64,000 nt of DNA from assembly GCF_918698085.1 (NCBI RefSeq), contig NZ_CAKKLP010000001.1:868001-932000 (forward strand), given 5' to 3'. This DNA is from Chryseobacterium sp. Bi04 (GTDB taxonomy: Bacteria > Bacteroidota > Bacteroidia > Flavobacteriales > Weeksellaceae). Position numbers and translations under genes: made by a program. Shown in pieces: positions 26,568-35,267 of this stretch. Position 1 is the stretch's first letter, and every line of letters begins with the position of its first letter. Under the pieces are notes generated by a model. It was given only the letters and a program-made list of their open reading frames with translations, was not told the DNA's origin and did no database searches.

Positions 26568-28574
26568 ATGAAAAAAATCGTGTCTTTTTCTCTACTTGTT
26601 TTAGGAGCAACTTTTGTAAATGCCCAGAAAATAAAGGATACTTTAAAAAGTAGCAATATTGATGAAGTCGTAATAACAGGAGCAGGATATGCACAGAAAG
26701 TTAAAGATGCTCCGGCAACTATTTCTGTAATAAGCCAGGCTGATATTAAAAAGAGAGCTTACAGAGATATTACAGATGCTTTACAGGATATCCCCGGAGT
26801 ATTTATTACAGGTGGAGGAAGTACCAGCGATTTTTCAATAAGAGGAGCGGAATCCGGCCAGACTCTGGTATTAATAGATGGTAAAAGAATTAATACCAGA
26901 GAAACAAGACCCAATTCTGATGGACCTGGGATTGAACAGGGGTGGATGCCTCCATTGGAAACCATCGAAAGAATAGAAGTGGTGAAAGGACCGATGTCTT
27001 CATTATATGGTTCTGATGCTATGGGAGGAGTTATCAATATCATCACTAAGAAACTTACAGACAGATGGAAAGGATCTGTAGGAACAAGCCTTATTCAGCA
27101 GGTTCATAAAGAATCCGGTAATACCTACCAGATTGACGGCTACGCTGCCGGTTCTATAGTAAAAGATCTTCTTCAAATGAAAATTACGGGAAGCTATTCC
27201 GACAGAAATGAAGATACATTTGTGGGTGGATTTACAGAAAGAGTGATTAAAGCTTTTGGAACAGAATTGAGCCTTACCCCTGATCAGAAAAATGTTTTCA
27301 AGTTAAACTATGACTTTAACCGTCAGGAACGGAACCAGACCCCGGGATATTCTTTAGCTCCCAATGCAAAAAGCTCACGTAATAATTATGAAAGAAATGT
27401 TCTTTCATTAAGTCATAAAGGTGATTATTCCAACTTTCATACGAATTCTTATCTGCAATATGATAATACCAATAACCCTAACAGGGATATGAGGTATCAG
27501 ACTTTCGTTGCCTATAGCCTTAATAATTTCAATATTAAAAAGCATGTTATCAGTTTTGGTGGCGAATATAGATATGAAAAACTGATTGATTTCGGAAATA
27601 AAATTAAATCGGAAGGAGAAATCATCAACGAGCTGACCCGTTGGAATTGGTCTGCTTTTGCAGAAGGAAACTGGAGCTTGTTTGATAAACTTCACTTAGT
27701 GACAGGTGCACGTTTGGATAATGATCAAAACTATGGTTCCAATTTTACACCAAGAGGATATTTGGTATGGAATGTTACCAATAACTTTACTCTAAAAGGA
27801 GGTACCTCCTGGGGATATAAAGCTCCGGGACTGAGAGCCGTAAACCCAGGATGGGGACAGGTAACAGGTGGAGGAACTTCAGATGGTGTGATTATCGGAA
27901 ACAAAGATCTTAAGCCGGAAAAAAGCTTTAACCAGGAAGTGACTGTTATGTTTGAAGATAATAAGAAAGTGATTAATTTAAGCGTGACAGGTTTTAATAC
28001 AGACTTTAAAAACAAACTGGTAGAAGTAAGAAAATGTAATAACACTGAAGAGTGTAAACAGTTTGAAAACATATACAATCATGTGTATGATTTTATTTCA
28101 ACAAGAGAAAATTTAGGGAAGGCTAATAGCATGGGAATAGAAGCTAACCTAGGTGTAAATGTGACGAAAAGTATCGTGTTAAAAACGAATTATACATATA
28201 CAGATACTAAGATTAAATCCGATGAGATTCCTGCACTTTACAATAAACCATACGCAAGAATTCCTAAGCACATGGCTAATGTAAATCTTTCATGGAAAGC
28301 AAACGATAGCTTTGAGTTTTGGTCAAGAGGTAATTATAGAAGCGAAAGCCAGCCTGGAGTAAACAGAGGTAAGGCCCAGGAGTATCCTATACCCTCATAC
28401 TTCTTATGGGATTTAGGAACCGTGTACAGATTGAATAAAAATGTGCGTTTCACCTTTGGAGTGTACAATATTCTGGATAAAAATATTCGTAATGATGCCT
28501 CTGATCCGGCTAGTAATTTCGGTTTCAGGATTGATGGAATCAGATATCAGTTTGGCGCTAATTACCTCTTCTAA
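26568..28574 (+). CDS. TonB-dependent outer-membrane receptor (siderophore/iron type)
   Basis: 668-residue receptor that imports a ligand across the outer membrane using TonB energy. It has a signal peptide (ends near FVNAQ) and a plug domain (about 35-160: DEVVITGAGYAQKVKDAPATISV as TonB box and plug start, FSIRGAESGQTLVLIDG, then VVKGPMSSLYGSDAMGGVINI). A beta barrel ends in an aromatic residue (FGANYLF). It lacks the N-terminal carboxypeptidase-like domain of SusC proteins, so it is CirA/FepA-like. The ATG at 26568 is used, as the six codons before it lie in the promoter. The genes downstream (Spy-like lipoprotein, PepSY protein, iron permease) suggest an iron chelate as ligand. Confidence 0.93.
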   Translation: MKKIVSFSLLVLGATFVNAQKIKDTLKSSNIDEVVITGAGYAQKVKDAPATISVISQADIKKRAYRDITDALQDIPGVFITGGGSTSDFSIRGAESGQTLVLIDGKRINTRETRPNSDGPGIEQGWMPPLETIERIEVVKGPMSSLYGSDAMGGVINIITKKLTDRWKGSVGTSLIQQVHKESGNTYQIDGYAAGSIVKDLLQMKITGSYSDRNEDTFVGGFTERVIKAFGTELSLTPDQKNVFKLNYDFNRQERNQTPGYSLAPNAKSSRNNYERNVLSLSHKGDYSNFHTNSYLQYDNTNNPNRDMRYQTFVAYSLNNFNIKKHVISFGGEYRYEKLIDFGNKIKSEGEIINELTRWNWSAFAEGNWSLFDKLHLVTGARLDNDQNYGSNFTPRGYLVWNVTNNFTLKGGTSWGYKAPGLRAVNPGWGQVTGGGTSDGVIIGNKDLKPEKSFNQEVTVMFEDNKKVINLSVTGFNTDFKNKLVEVRKCNNTEECKQFENIYNHVYDFISTRENLGKANSMGIEANLGVNVTKSIVLKTNYTYTDTKIKSDEIPALYNKPYARIPKHMANVNLSWKANDSFEFWSRGNYRSESQPGVNRGKAQEYPIPSYFLWDLGTVYRLNKNVRFTFGVYNILDKNIRNDASDPASNFGFRIDGIRYQFGANYLF

Positions 28575-28603
28575 TCATTGACAAAACCATAAAATAAAAT
28601 ATA

Positions 28604-29224
28604 ATGAATAATACGTATATCAAAACTATTGTAGTAGCAGTAACAACATTATTGGTTGTTTCATGTTCCGGAGACAAAAAGAAAGGAATCGATTACAACC
28701 AGTTTAAAACTGAAATACAGCTTACACCGGATCAGACGAAAAGCTTTGACGAGATCACTAAAAAATACCAGGATCTTCAGGAGCAGAACTTCCAGGCTGC
28801 AAAAGCTCAGGGAGGAAATATGGACCGTGTAGCTTTAGGAATAAAAAATGAAGAGCTGAGAGCACAGCAGTCTCTTGAGATGGCTAAAGTTTTAGATGGC
28901 CCGCAAATGGAACAGTTCAACAAATTCGTTGATGAAAACTCCAGAAAAAGACCAAGATATGACAACGCCCTTTTAGAAAGAATAAAAACAGAAGCACAGC
29001 TTTCCGAAGACGAATTTAAAGTAGTCAATGCAGCGAATGATGCATTTGAAAAAGCATTCAACGATGCCCACGATGTCTATCATGGCAACAATGATTTAGC
29101 TAAAGAATACTGGGAAAAATTTGATGCACAGAGAAAAGCAGCAATTCAAAAAACACTTACTCCTGAACATTATACGAAATTCGAAGAGATCGTAAAAGAG
29201 GTTCAGTTTAAAGGAAGAAAATAA
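28604..29224 (+). CDS. Helical lipoprotein with two LTP-type repeats (Spy/CpxP-like)
   Basis: 206 residues with a lipobox (LVVSC, Cys22). The mature part is almost all helix. It carries LTPDQTKSFDEI early and LTPEHYTKFEEI late, the LTxxQ-like motif of CpxP/Spy periplasmic chaperones and metal-response proteins. The match is weak, and those proteins are not usually lipidated. It lies 30 bp after the receptor gene and is probably in its operon. A role next to an iron receptor, such as binding or folding, is inference. Confidence 0.7.
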   Translation: MNNTYIKTIVVAVTTLLVVSCSGDKKKGIDYNQFKTEIQLTPDQTKSFDEITKKYQDLQEQNFQAAKAQGGNMDRVALGIKNEELRAQQSLEMAKVLDGPQMEQFNKFVDENSRKRPRYDNALLERIKTEAQLSEDEFKVVNAANDAFEKAFNDAHDVYHGNNDLAKEYWEKFDAQRKAAIQKTLTPEHYTKFEEIVKEVQFKGRK

Positions 29225-29384
29225 TTTGATCCGGATCCCGTCCGGAGAAGGGGAAACTAAGTTCTACCCGTATCACAGAACTTTTTTGTAAGACTTATAC
29301 AGGTTATCATAGCTGGTTATTGAGCTACATTAATTTGCAGGTCACCCTTTAAAATTATCAATCATTCATATCAATTTTAATTTA

Positions 29385-29422
29385 AAAAAACATTAAGGTG
29401 ACCCAACCATCTTAATGTTTTT
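29385..29422 (+). terminator. Hairpin with T-run in the leader of the PepSY gene
   Basis: A 14-bp stem with one G-U pair (29387-29400 with 29408-29421), loop ACCCAAC, then a T-run, ending about 14 nt before the start codon. It could end the upstream transcript or act as an attenuator, because GGTCACC (29339-29345) can pair with GGTGACC inside the hairpin. Confidence 0.65.
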
Positions 29423-29435
29423 GTTATGAGTCCAA

Positions 29436-30632
29436 ATGAAGTTATTGTTTAAAAGCCTTTACCGGAAAAAAAGAAAGAATGAATCGGTCACTAAATATCT
29501 GATGTGGCTTATTCATCTTTGGTTGGGACTTTTATCTTGTATCATCGTTTTTGTGATGTGTCTTACCGGTTGTCTGTATGCATTCAAAAACCAGATTATA
29601 GAATTTACGAACAGAGAAAAAGTATATATCAGCTCAGCTTCCGGAAAAATTAAAAGCCCTGATCTGATCCGGTCAGAGTTATTACAGCAGAACAAAGAAC
29701 TGACTTCTCTTCTGATTCCGGATGATAAAGGAAGAAGCTATGTTATTGGATATCGGGAGAATCAATTAGATAAAAGTACCTACTACAATCAGTATACAGG
29801 AGAAATTCTTGGGTCGGCAGATATAGGAGCGAGCTATTTCTTTGAAGTGGTACTTGATATTCACAGAAACCTTATGATGGGAAATGCCGGACGCCAGGTG
29901 GTAGGAGCTTCGGCTCTTATATTTTGTGTGCTGCTGATTTCAGGATTCATCCTCTGGCTTCCCAAAAAGCTGAAGTTTTTAAAGCAAGGCCTGACTGTCA
30001 TGTTGAAAGCAAAGTTTCAGCGACTGAATTACGACCTGCATAATACCCTGGGATTTTACAGCTTCCTGATGCTTTTCTTTATTGCTGTTACAGGATTGTA
30101 TATCACCTATCCATGGGTGAAAAATGGTCTTATTGTGAGTCTCGGAGGATCTTCAATTGATCATATTTCAGATAATAACGAAGATGGGGATGATCCGTTC
30201 AGCGGGCTTATGGAAGATATGCTTCAAAAGCAGGATGAAAAGAAAAATTTTAAAAATGCAGCTTCAGCCTCCATCGATACAATTTTACAGCTTTCGGACC
30301 GGTATCTTCCTTATACTGCCGTTACAAGCGTAGAGTTGCCTAATAAGGATAACCCCCGATATGTGATCATAAAAACAAACAGGCAGAATCTGCTGGGAAT
30401 GATGCTTCAGGATGAAGTGACATTTGATAAAACCGGAGTTTTTAAAACCAGGGAATTATTCTCTGCCAAGCCTCTCAATAAACAGTTTACGGCACTTGCC
30501 AAACCTTTACATACGGGAGAAATCATGGGGTTGCCCAGTATCATTCTATATTTTGTAGTATCTCTTATTGGATGTTCTTTGCCGGTTACAGGATTTCTGA
30601 TCTGGTGGCACAGGCTGAAGAAAACAAAATAA
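29436..30632 (+). CDS. PepSY-associated transmembrane protein (putative iron-siderophore reductase)
   Basis: 398-residue inner-membrane protein of the PepSY_TM family (PiuB/FoxB-like), linked to reductive release of iron from siderophores. TM1 lies near 24-48, with a PepSY-like periplasmic domain to about 145. TM2 includes VLDIHRNLMMGNAGRQVVGASA, TM3 begins RLNYDLHNTLGFYS, and the last TM is near 365-390, ending in WWHRLKK. The histidines at the membrane faces (HLWLG, DIHRNL, DLHNTLG) are the usual haem-ligand candidates. The neighbouring TonB receptor and iron permease support an iron-uptake role. Confidence 0.88.
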   Translation: MKLLFKSLYRKKRKNESVTKYLMWLIHLWLGLLSCIIVFVMCLTGCLYAFKNQIIEFTNREKVYISSASGKIKSPDLIRSELLQQNKELTSLLIPDDKGRSYVIGYRENQLDKSTYYNQYTGEILGSADIGASYFFEVVLDIHRNLMMGNAGRQVVGASALIFCVLLISGFILWLPKKLKFLKQGLTVMLKAKFQRLNYDLHNTLGFYSFLMLFFIAVTGLYITYPWVKNGLIVSLGGSSIDHISDNNEDGDDPFSGLMEDMLQKQDEKKNFKNAASASIDTILQLSDRYLPYTAVTSVELPNKDNPRYVIIKTNRQNLLGMMLQDEVTFDKTGVFKTRELFSAKPLNKQFTALAKPLHTGEIMGLPSIILYFVVSLIGCSLPVTGFLIWWHRLKKTK

Positions 30633-30720
30633 AAGATACCACTTCTCATTTGAAAACTCAACTTTGTTAATCCCGGTTCATGTTAATTTTATACATTTAT
30701 TATGTAAAATAACTTCTATC

Positions 30721-31221
30721 ATGAGTCACAAGAATAATAATTTTTTTGAAAAGTTTTCAAACGGGGCAGTAAAATTTACGGGAAGCCCTGTTGCATTTAT
30801 CGGTGCTATGCTCCTGGTGATTGTCTGGGCGGTAACAGGTCCGTTTTTCGACTATTCGGAAACCTGGCAGCTTGTGATCAACACAGGAACTACTATCATT
30901 ACATTCTTAATGGTATTCCTTATTCAAAAAGCCCAGAATAAAGATTCTAAAGCCATACAGATAAAGCTGAACGAGCTGATAGCTGCCCACGAAAAGGCCA
31001 GTAACAGAATTGTAGATATCGAAGACCTTACGGAAGTGGATCTGGACCAGCTCCACCATTATTACGAAAATCTGGCTCAGTTTGCAAAAAAGGATGCGGA
31101 TATTCATACTTCACATTCTATTGATGCAGCACAGAGAAATCAGAATTACAAGCATGAATTTTTCAAAAATAAACATGAAGAATGGCTGAAGAAGAAAGAG
31201 CAAAAAAAGGAATCAGAATGA
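30721..31221 (+). CDS. Low-affinity iron permease-family protein
   Basis: 166 residues with two close transmembrane segments (about 22-42 and 50-70) and a charged helical C-terminus. The pattern FSNGAVKFTGSPVAFIGAML followed by TWQLVINTGTTIITFLMVFLIQ and QIKLNELI is the low-affinity Fe/Cu permease signature. The ATG at 30721 is chosen. A longer reading from 30664 would add 19 unlike residues. It lies 88 bp after the PepSY gene. Its 3' end faces the terpene synthase gene 17 bp away. In bacteria the transport role of this family is poorly tested. Confidence 0.88.
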   Translation: MSHKNNNFFEKFSNGAVKFTGSPVAFIGAMLLVIVWAVTGPFFDYSETWQLVINTGTTIITFLMVFLIQKAQNKDSKAIQIKLNELIAAHEKASNRIVDIEDLTEVDLDQLHHYYENLAQFAKKDADIHTSHSIDAAQRNQNYKHEFFKNKHEEWLKKKEQKKESE

Positions 31222-31238
31222 TCCCTTTTTTAATAATA

Positions 31239-32249
31239 TTATTTGCTGGTATATTCACCTTCTACATACCCTCCATTTATATAACGGGAGGTGTCATTTG
31301 TATGCCAGGCATATACACCGGCTACCATAATGCCAAGATCCTCTACGTAATTTCGGACCATATCCTGCCATTGGCCAAAAGAAGGCAAATGTTCCTGCAA
31401 TATCAAAAATTCCTTTAAATAATTATCATGTACTTCCAGAGCCATCATATAGGCCTCTTTTATTGACGTTTTATGCTCTTGCTGCAATACTTTCACCAGA
31501 TTCATCGTATCCTCTTCTCTATGCAGTTCTTTTGGTAAAGAAATAATATCATTATGTATTCCGATCATCAGAGAACAAATTGTATGAAGGCGTTGAATGT
31601 GTAAATGCTCCAATACGCTGTCAGGGAGCTGACGATAATCTTTTTGCATAGCTACATACTTACAAAAAGGCTGTACTCCGCTTGTCGCTTCGCGAATTAA
31701 TAAATAAACAGGCAGAGGAGGGATGGTATTTGATCTGTAGTATACTCTTTCGTCCGCATATCCGATAAGCACTTCGTGCAGTGACTTTAGAAATTTTTTA
31801 TAGTGCCGTTCCGGCATTTCACATGCAATGACGTTCTGTCTTAATATCCAGAATTGATGAAATATACCATTGTTAGTTGGTTCATTAGGATCATCACCAG
31901 TGAGTAAAGCCATAATACGAGTCGCTATTTCTGTCATTTCATCATGGGAGCAGCGATCAAAATAATCGTCCATCATGGCCCCATCAGCAGCATAACTGGC
32001 TAATGGCCTCAATTCCGCCAGGTTCTTTAAAAAAGGACAACCACGTGCTGCAATGTCAGTCAGGTTGTGTTGCTTGTGTTTTTCACGGGCTTCTTTACTG
32101 TGAAAAATATACTCCTTGTCAATCCAATCATAATATTCTTCTCGCTGAAGTTGAAAATCAGGATGTATAGAATCGGGGAAAGGATACTTGGGCTTGGGTA
32201 ATTGTTGTAATCCTGCGTAAAATTCATTATCTGAAATTGTTGCTTTCAT
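31239..32249 (-). CDS. Class I terpene synthase (terpene cyclase)
   Basis: 336 residues, the size of single-domain bacterial sesqui- or diterpene cyclases. These ionise a linear prenyl diphosphate with Mg2+ and cyclise it. All key motifs are intact: the aspartate-rich DDYFD (94-98), the pyrophosphate-sensor Arg186 47 residues before the NSE motif, the NSE triad NDIISLPKE (Asn233, Ser237, Glu241) and the C-terminal RY pair (Arg322-Tyr323). No prenyl transferase or P450 lies nearby, so the product is probably an unmodified hydrocarbon or alcohol. The gene stands alone, with a small palindrome at 32279-32296 upstream. Class is certain by motif; the product is not predictable. Confidence 0.93.
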   Translation of the reverse strand: MKATISDNEFYAGLQQLPKPKYPFPDSIHPDFQLQREEYYDWIDKEYIFHSKEAREKHKQHNLTDIAARGCPFLKNLAELRPLASYAADGAMMDDYFDRCSHDEMTEIATRIMALLTGDDPNEPTNNGIFHQFWILRQNVIACEMPERHYKKFLKSLHEVLIGYADERVYYRSNTIPPLPVYLLIREATSGVQPFCKYVAMQKDYRQLPDSVLEHLHIQRLHTICSLMIGIHNDIISLPKELHREEDTMNLVKVLQQEHKTSIKEAYMMALEVHDNYLKEFLILQEHLPSFGQWQDMVRNYVEDLGIMVAGVYAWHTNDTSRYINGGYVEGEYTSK

Positions 32250-32278
32250 GGTTTTTATTAATGGTTTTAGTTTAATAA

Positions 32279-32296
32279 ATCATTATTAGTAATGAT
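32279..32296. promoter_or_regulatory. Small palindrome upstream of the terpene synthase gene
   Basis: ATCATTA-TTAG-TAATGAT, two 7-bp arms, 30 bp before the start codon. It is a possible operator, but the region is AT-rich and chance is not excluded. Confidence 0.3.
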
Positions 32297-32410
32297 ATTG
32301 TGAAAATAACAATAAAAATGAGTATAAAGTAATTGTATGTTGTGAATTTTTAGAGATTTTTAATATGTAAGGCCTAAAAACTGGAATATATAAACGTACG
32401 ATATAAAATA

Positions 32411-32440
32411 AAAACCTCTGATGATTCAGAGGTTTTTTTA
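32411..32440 (-). terminator. Terminator after the 908-residue protein gene
   Basis: An 11-bp perfect stem (AAAACCTCTGA with TCAGAGGTTTT), loop TGAT, with T-rich sequence on both strands. Confidence 0.88.
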
Positions 32441-32450
32441 TGCAGTGATA

Positions 32451-35177
32451 TTATCTCATAAAGTAACTGAAATAAGAACAGCTTCCCATCAGCGCTTTTG
32501 AGGTTTCAGTATCTGAGTACTGTGTTTTCAATTGTGCAAAATAGGTTCTGTATTTCTGATTTCTCAGATTGTCCAGTTCTTTTTGGTGGGCATCAGATTT
32601 TTCAGACCACTTAGGATCAGAATAATCATAATCCATCTGGTTTTTTGCTTCATATTGATAGTATTTCCCTTGCTCAGCACTAGCCATCTGGAAAAGAACT
32701 CTTGCTTTTTCTTCTTTATTATTGGAAAGCTTCAGTGCTTTTTGATAATAATTAATCGCCAGGTCAAAATTGTCAGGCTCAATATAAGAAGTGTCCAGAA
32801 AGTTTTTGTAATAATATTTATAAGGGTTCTTTCTGTCGGTATTCCAGAAATTATACTTTCCGCCGTTACTATTATCGATATCCATGACGAAGAGTTCTCT
32901 ATAATATCCTAAAATAGAAGTGTTGTAGAGTAGATTTCCAATAAGCTGGTTGGCTTTGGCAGCTTTTTCATCGGCACCATTTCCGATCTTTTTAAGCTGA
33001 ATCAGTACATCAGCAAGTTCAAGTTTATTCATACTGGTTTTGATGAAAGAGAAATCAGTATAGTTTTCAGCTTTCATGCTTTCAGTATCAGAACTTTGGA
33101 AACTTTCCCAAACATTGTGGCCAAATACAAGATTTGAAATATTATCAAAACCGTCATATTCAGTAGGTGTATATTGTTTGGCAGTGATGGTTTGACCGCT
33201 TTTTTCTGACCAGTCGTAATTGACTCTTGGGATTCCGGCAAATTTCTGTGCTTTTTCGTAATAGGATTTAGCCTTTTCAAAATCGGCAAGCCTCATGGCT
33301 CTGTCTCCATAGATGGTATTGAAAAATGCATCAATATTACCTACACTGTCCATGTTTTTGGCAATAACCTGCTGCTCAAACTGTGTTTTATCTGACTTTC
33401 TGTAAAAGTCTTCCACACTTTTTACCAAAGTTGAGTTCGGGTTGTACTGAAGATCAGAAAGCTTATTATTCATTAGGAATGATTTTCCATCCTCACCCTG
33501 AAGAAAGTAGCGGTTAGCCAGAACGTCTTTAAGGAAATCAGCAGTAGATGGTCCTTCCCCATAATAATCGAAATTATCCGTGGTGGCAGTATCTTTCTTC
33601 ACTGGTTTTTCCACAAAGTATTCAGGATAATCTTTCATTAAATGATCCTCATATGCTGCATCTATTTTGGGCTGGGAAACAATATCATTCAGAACTTTCA
33701 TTCTCTTGATCTCCTCCTGATACTCGGGATTGGTGGTTTTGATGTCATTAAGAATTTCAGAACTTGCTTTATAGTCTTTTTTCAAAAACTTAAGGTAAGC
33801 ATTGGCAATCTGCCAGTATTCATCCTTAGATTTCTCCCTTGTTTTATCCGTGAATTTTTCCAGGTTATCAAGGAAGTCCTGTGTTTTCTGATCATAATAA
33901 TAGCCTGTCCGGGTATAGAAAGGGATCCTGTCCGGATTACTGAAGAGCTCATCATCACTTTGACCAGCTTTAGCTTCGTCACCGGTTTTCCCAGACTTAG
34001 AACCTCCGAAAAGGTTTTTAAAGAATCTTACAATCTTTTGCCAGAAAGAAAGCTTTTCCTCTTTTACCTCTGTGGTAGTGGTACCTGCTGTATTGTCATT
34101 TGAAGCTTTGGTATCCGTTTTTCCTCTTTGTACAGAAACTCTTCCGGAAGCAGCGTCGGTATAATAATAAGTGGGAAGATAACTTCTTTCCAGCTCATTG
34201 ATACTTCTTACGGCCATTACTTTCAGAATTTCAGAATCAGGATTAATATCATACATTTTTTCCATAACCGGAATAGGGTTGTTGAAATCCTCATACCCTA
34301 AAAGAAAATAAGCCATGTTTTTTTCCTCATTGGTATTGGCCCTTTTCATAATATTGCTGAAAGAAGCCGTATCCGAAAGCTTCATGGATACAAAAGAAGA
34401 TTCCTTACGGTCTTTAGTGTTCATGAATACCTGGAAGAAGTTCCAGTTGGCATCACTGTTCATCTCAAGTCCCCTTTGAGCACCCGCCATTTGATCCAGT
34501 GCCATAAAATAAACAGCGCCTTTGAGCTTGATCGGCTCTATATAGGTTTTGAATGCCTGCAGTGAAGCATCATAATTTCTTGTGTAATGATTGAGACGTA
34601 CCAGCTGATATCCGTAGCGCTGTTTAATCTCCGGATTTCTGGCAGCATTGTATAAAGAAGTTAAAGCAGCAATGGTTTTGTTGTAATCAAGAGCGGTTGC
34701 ATTCTTTCTGTCGGCATTTCTGTCATAGTAAAATGAGTTTTCACTTTCAATATAATTGATGCTCATATAAGGCTCCAGATATTTGGCCTCAATTAAATAA
34801 TCTATTCCCTCACGGTACTTCTGGTAAAATCCTGAACCCAGCTTTTGGAGAAGAGGATTAGAAGGATTACCATTTTTAAGACCATTGAGGTCATTCATAC
34901 TGATCTTATAAACCAGGTCATAAGCTTCAGCATGATTAAGCTGGTTGCCAAAATACTTCTTCCATGTTTCCAGATTGTCATCAGGAATCAATGAGGTTTT
35001 ATAGCCCGTATAAAATCTGCTGGAATAGTTGTGCAGAAAAGGAAGATAAGATTTATCTTTAATAATACTCTGGGTAAAAAGATTGAAGTATTCATAGTCA
35101 GGATCTGACCAGGCACAGGCATCAGATTTCGTATAGAAAAGAGAGGCCACTGCAAGCGAAAGAATATACTTTTTCAT
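32451..35177 (-). CDS. Large exported helical-repeat protein, function unknown
   Basis: 908 residues with a signal peptide (MKKYILSLAVASLFY region, with Cys21 not in a good lipobox). Most of the chain looks like degenerate TPR-type helix pairs. Examples are NYDASLQAFKTYIEPI, MAYFLLGYEDFNNPIPVMEKMY, ALDYNKTIAALTSLY and the last copy DLAINYYQKALKLSNNKEEKARVLFQMASAEQ. A Lys/Phe-rich segment (KIVRFFKNLFGGSK, about 370-385) separates two halves. I do not recognise a family beyond that. It follows a GH-like lipoprotein gene by 90 bp, probably in one operon, and ends at a terminator. It may assemble cell-surface complexes; this is only a guess from the repeats. Confidence 0.8.
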   Translation of the reverse strand: MKKYILSLAVASLFYTKSDACAWSDPDYEYFNLFTQSIIKDKSYLPFLHNYSSRFYTGYKTSLIPDDNLETWKKYFGNQLNHAEAYDLVYKISMNDLNGLKNGNPSNPLLQKLGSGFYQKYREGIDYLIEAKYLEPYMSINYIESENSFYYDRNADRKNATALDYNKTIAALTSLYNAARNPEIKQRYGYQLVRLNHYTRNYDASLQAFKTYIEPIKLKGAVYFMALDQMAGAQRGLEMNSDANWNFFQVFMNTKDRKESSFVSMKLSDTASFSNIMKRANTNEEKNMAYFLLGYEDFNNPIPVMEKMYDINPDSEILKVMAVRSINELERSYLPTYYYTDAASGRVSVQRGKTDTKASNDNTAGTTTTEVKEEKLSFWQKIVRFFKNLFGGSKSGKTGDEAKAGQSDDELFSNPDRIPFYTRTGYYYDQKTQDFLDNLEKFTDKTREKSKDEYWQIANAYLKFLKKDYKASSEILNDIKTTNPEYQEEIKRMKVLNDIVSQPKIDAAYEDHLMKDYPEYFVEKPVKKDTATTDNFDYYGEGPSTADFLKDVLANRYFLQGEDGKSFLMNNKLSDLQYNPNSTLVKSVEDFYRKSDKTQFEQQVIAKNMDSVGNIDAFFNTIYGDRAMRLADFEKAKSYYEKAQKFAGIPRVNYDWSEKSGQTITAKQYTPTEYDGFDNISNLVFGHNVWESFQSSDTESMKAENYTDFSFIKTSMNKLELADVLIQLKKIGNGADEKAAKANQLIGNLLYNTSILGYYRELFVMDIDNSNGGKYNFWNTDRKNPYKYYYKNFLDTSYIEPDNFDLAINYYQKALKLSNNKEEKARVLFQMASAEQGKYYQYEAKNQMDYDYSDPKWSEKSDAHQKELDNLRNQKYRTYFAQLKTQYSDTETSKALMGSCSYFSYFMR

Positions 35178-35267
35178 ATGTAGAGTGGTGTTTTTAATTT
35201 TTTTATAATGATTAATAATTTAAAGTCTTGCAGACACTCATGCAATGCCTTCATCGGTGATGATGAT

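Noticed and set aside
26374..26694. Minus-strand reading frame overlapping the receptor start
   Set aside because: It covers the receptor's promoter and signal peptide on the opposite strand and has no protein-like features.
31182..31418. Plus-strand reading frame of 78 codons after the iron permease gene
   Set aside because: Most of it is antisense to the 3' end of the terpene synthase gene, and it has no recognisable protein features.
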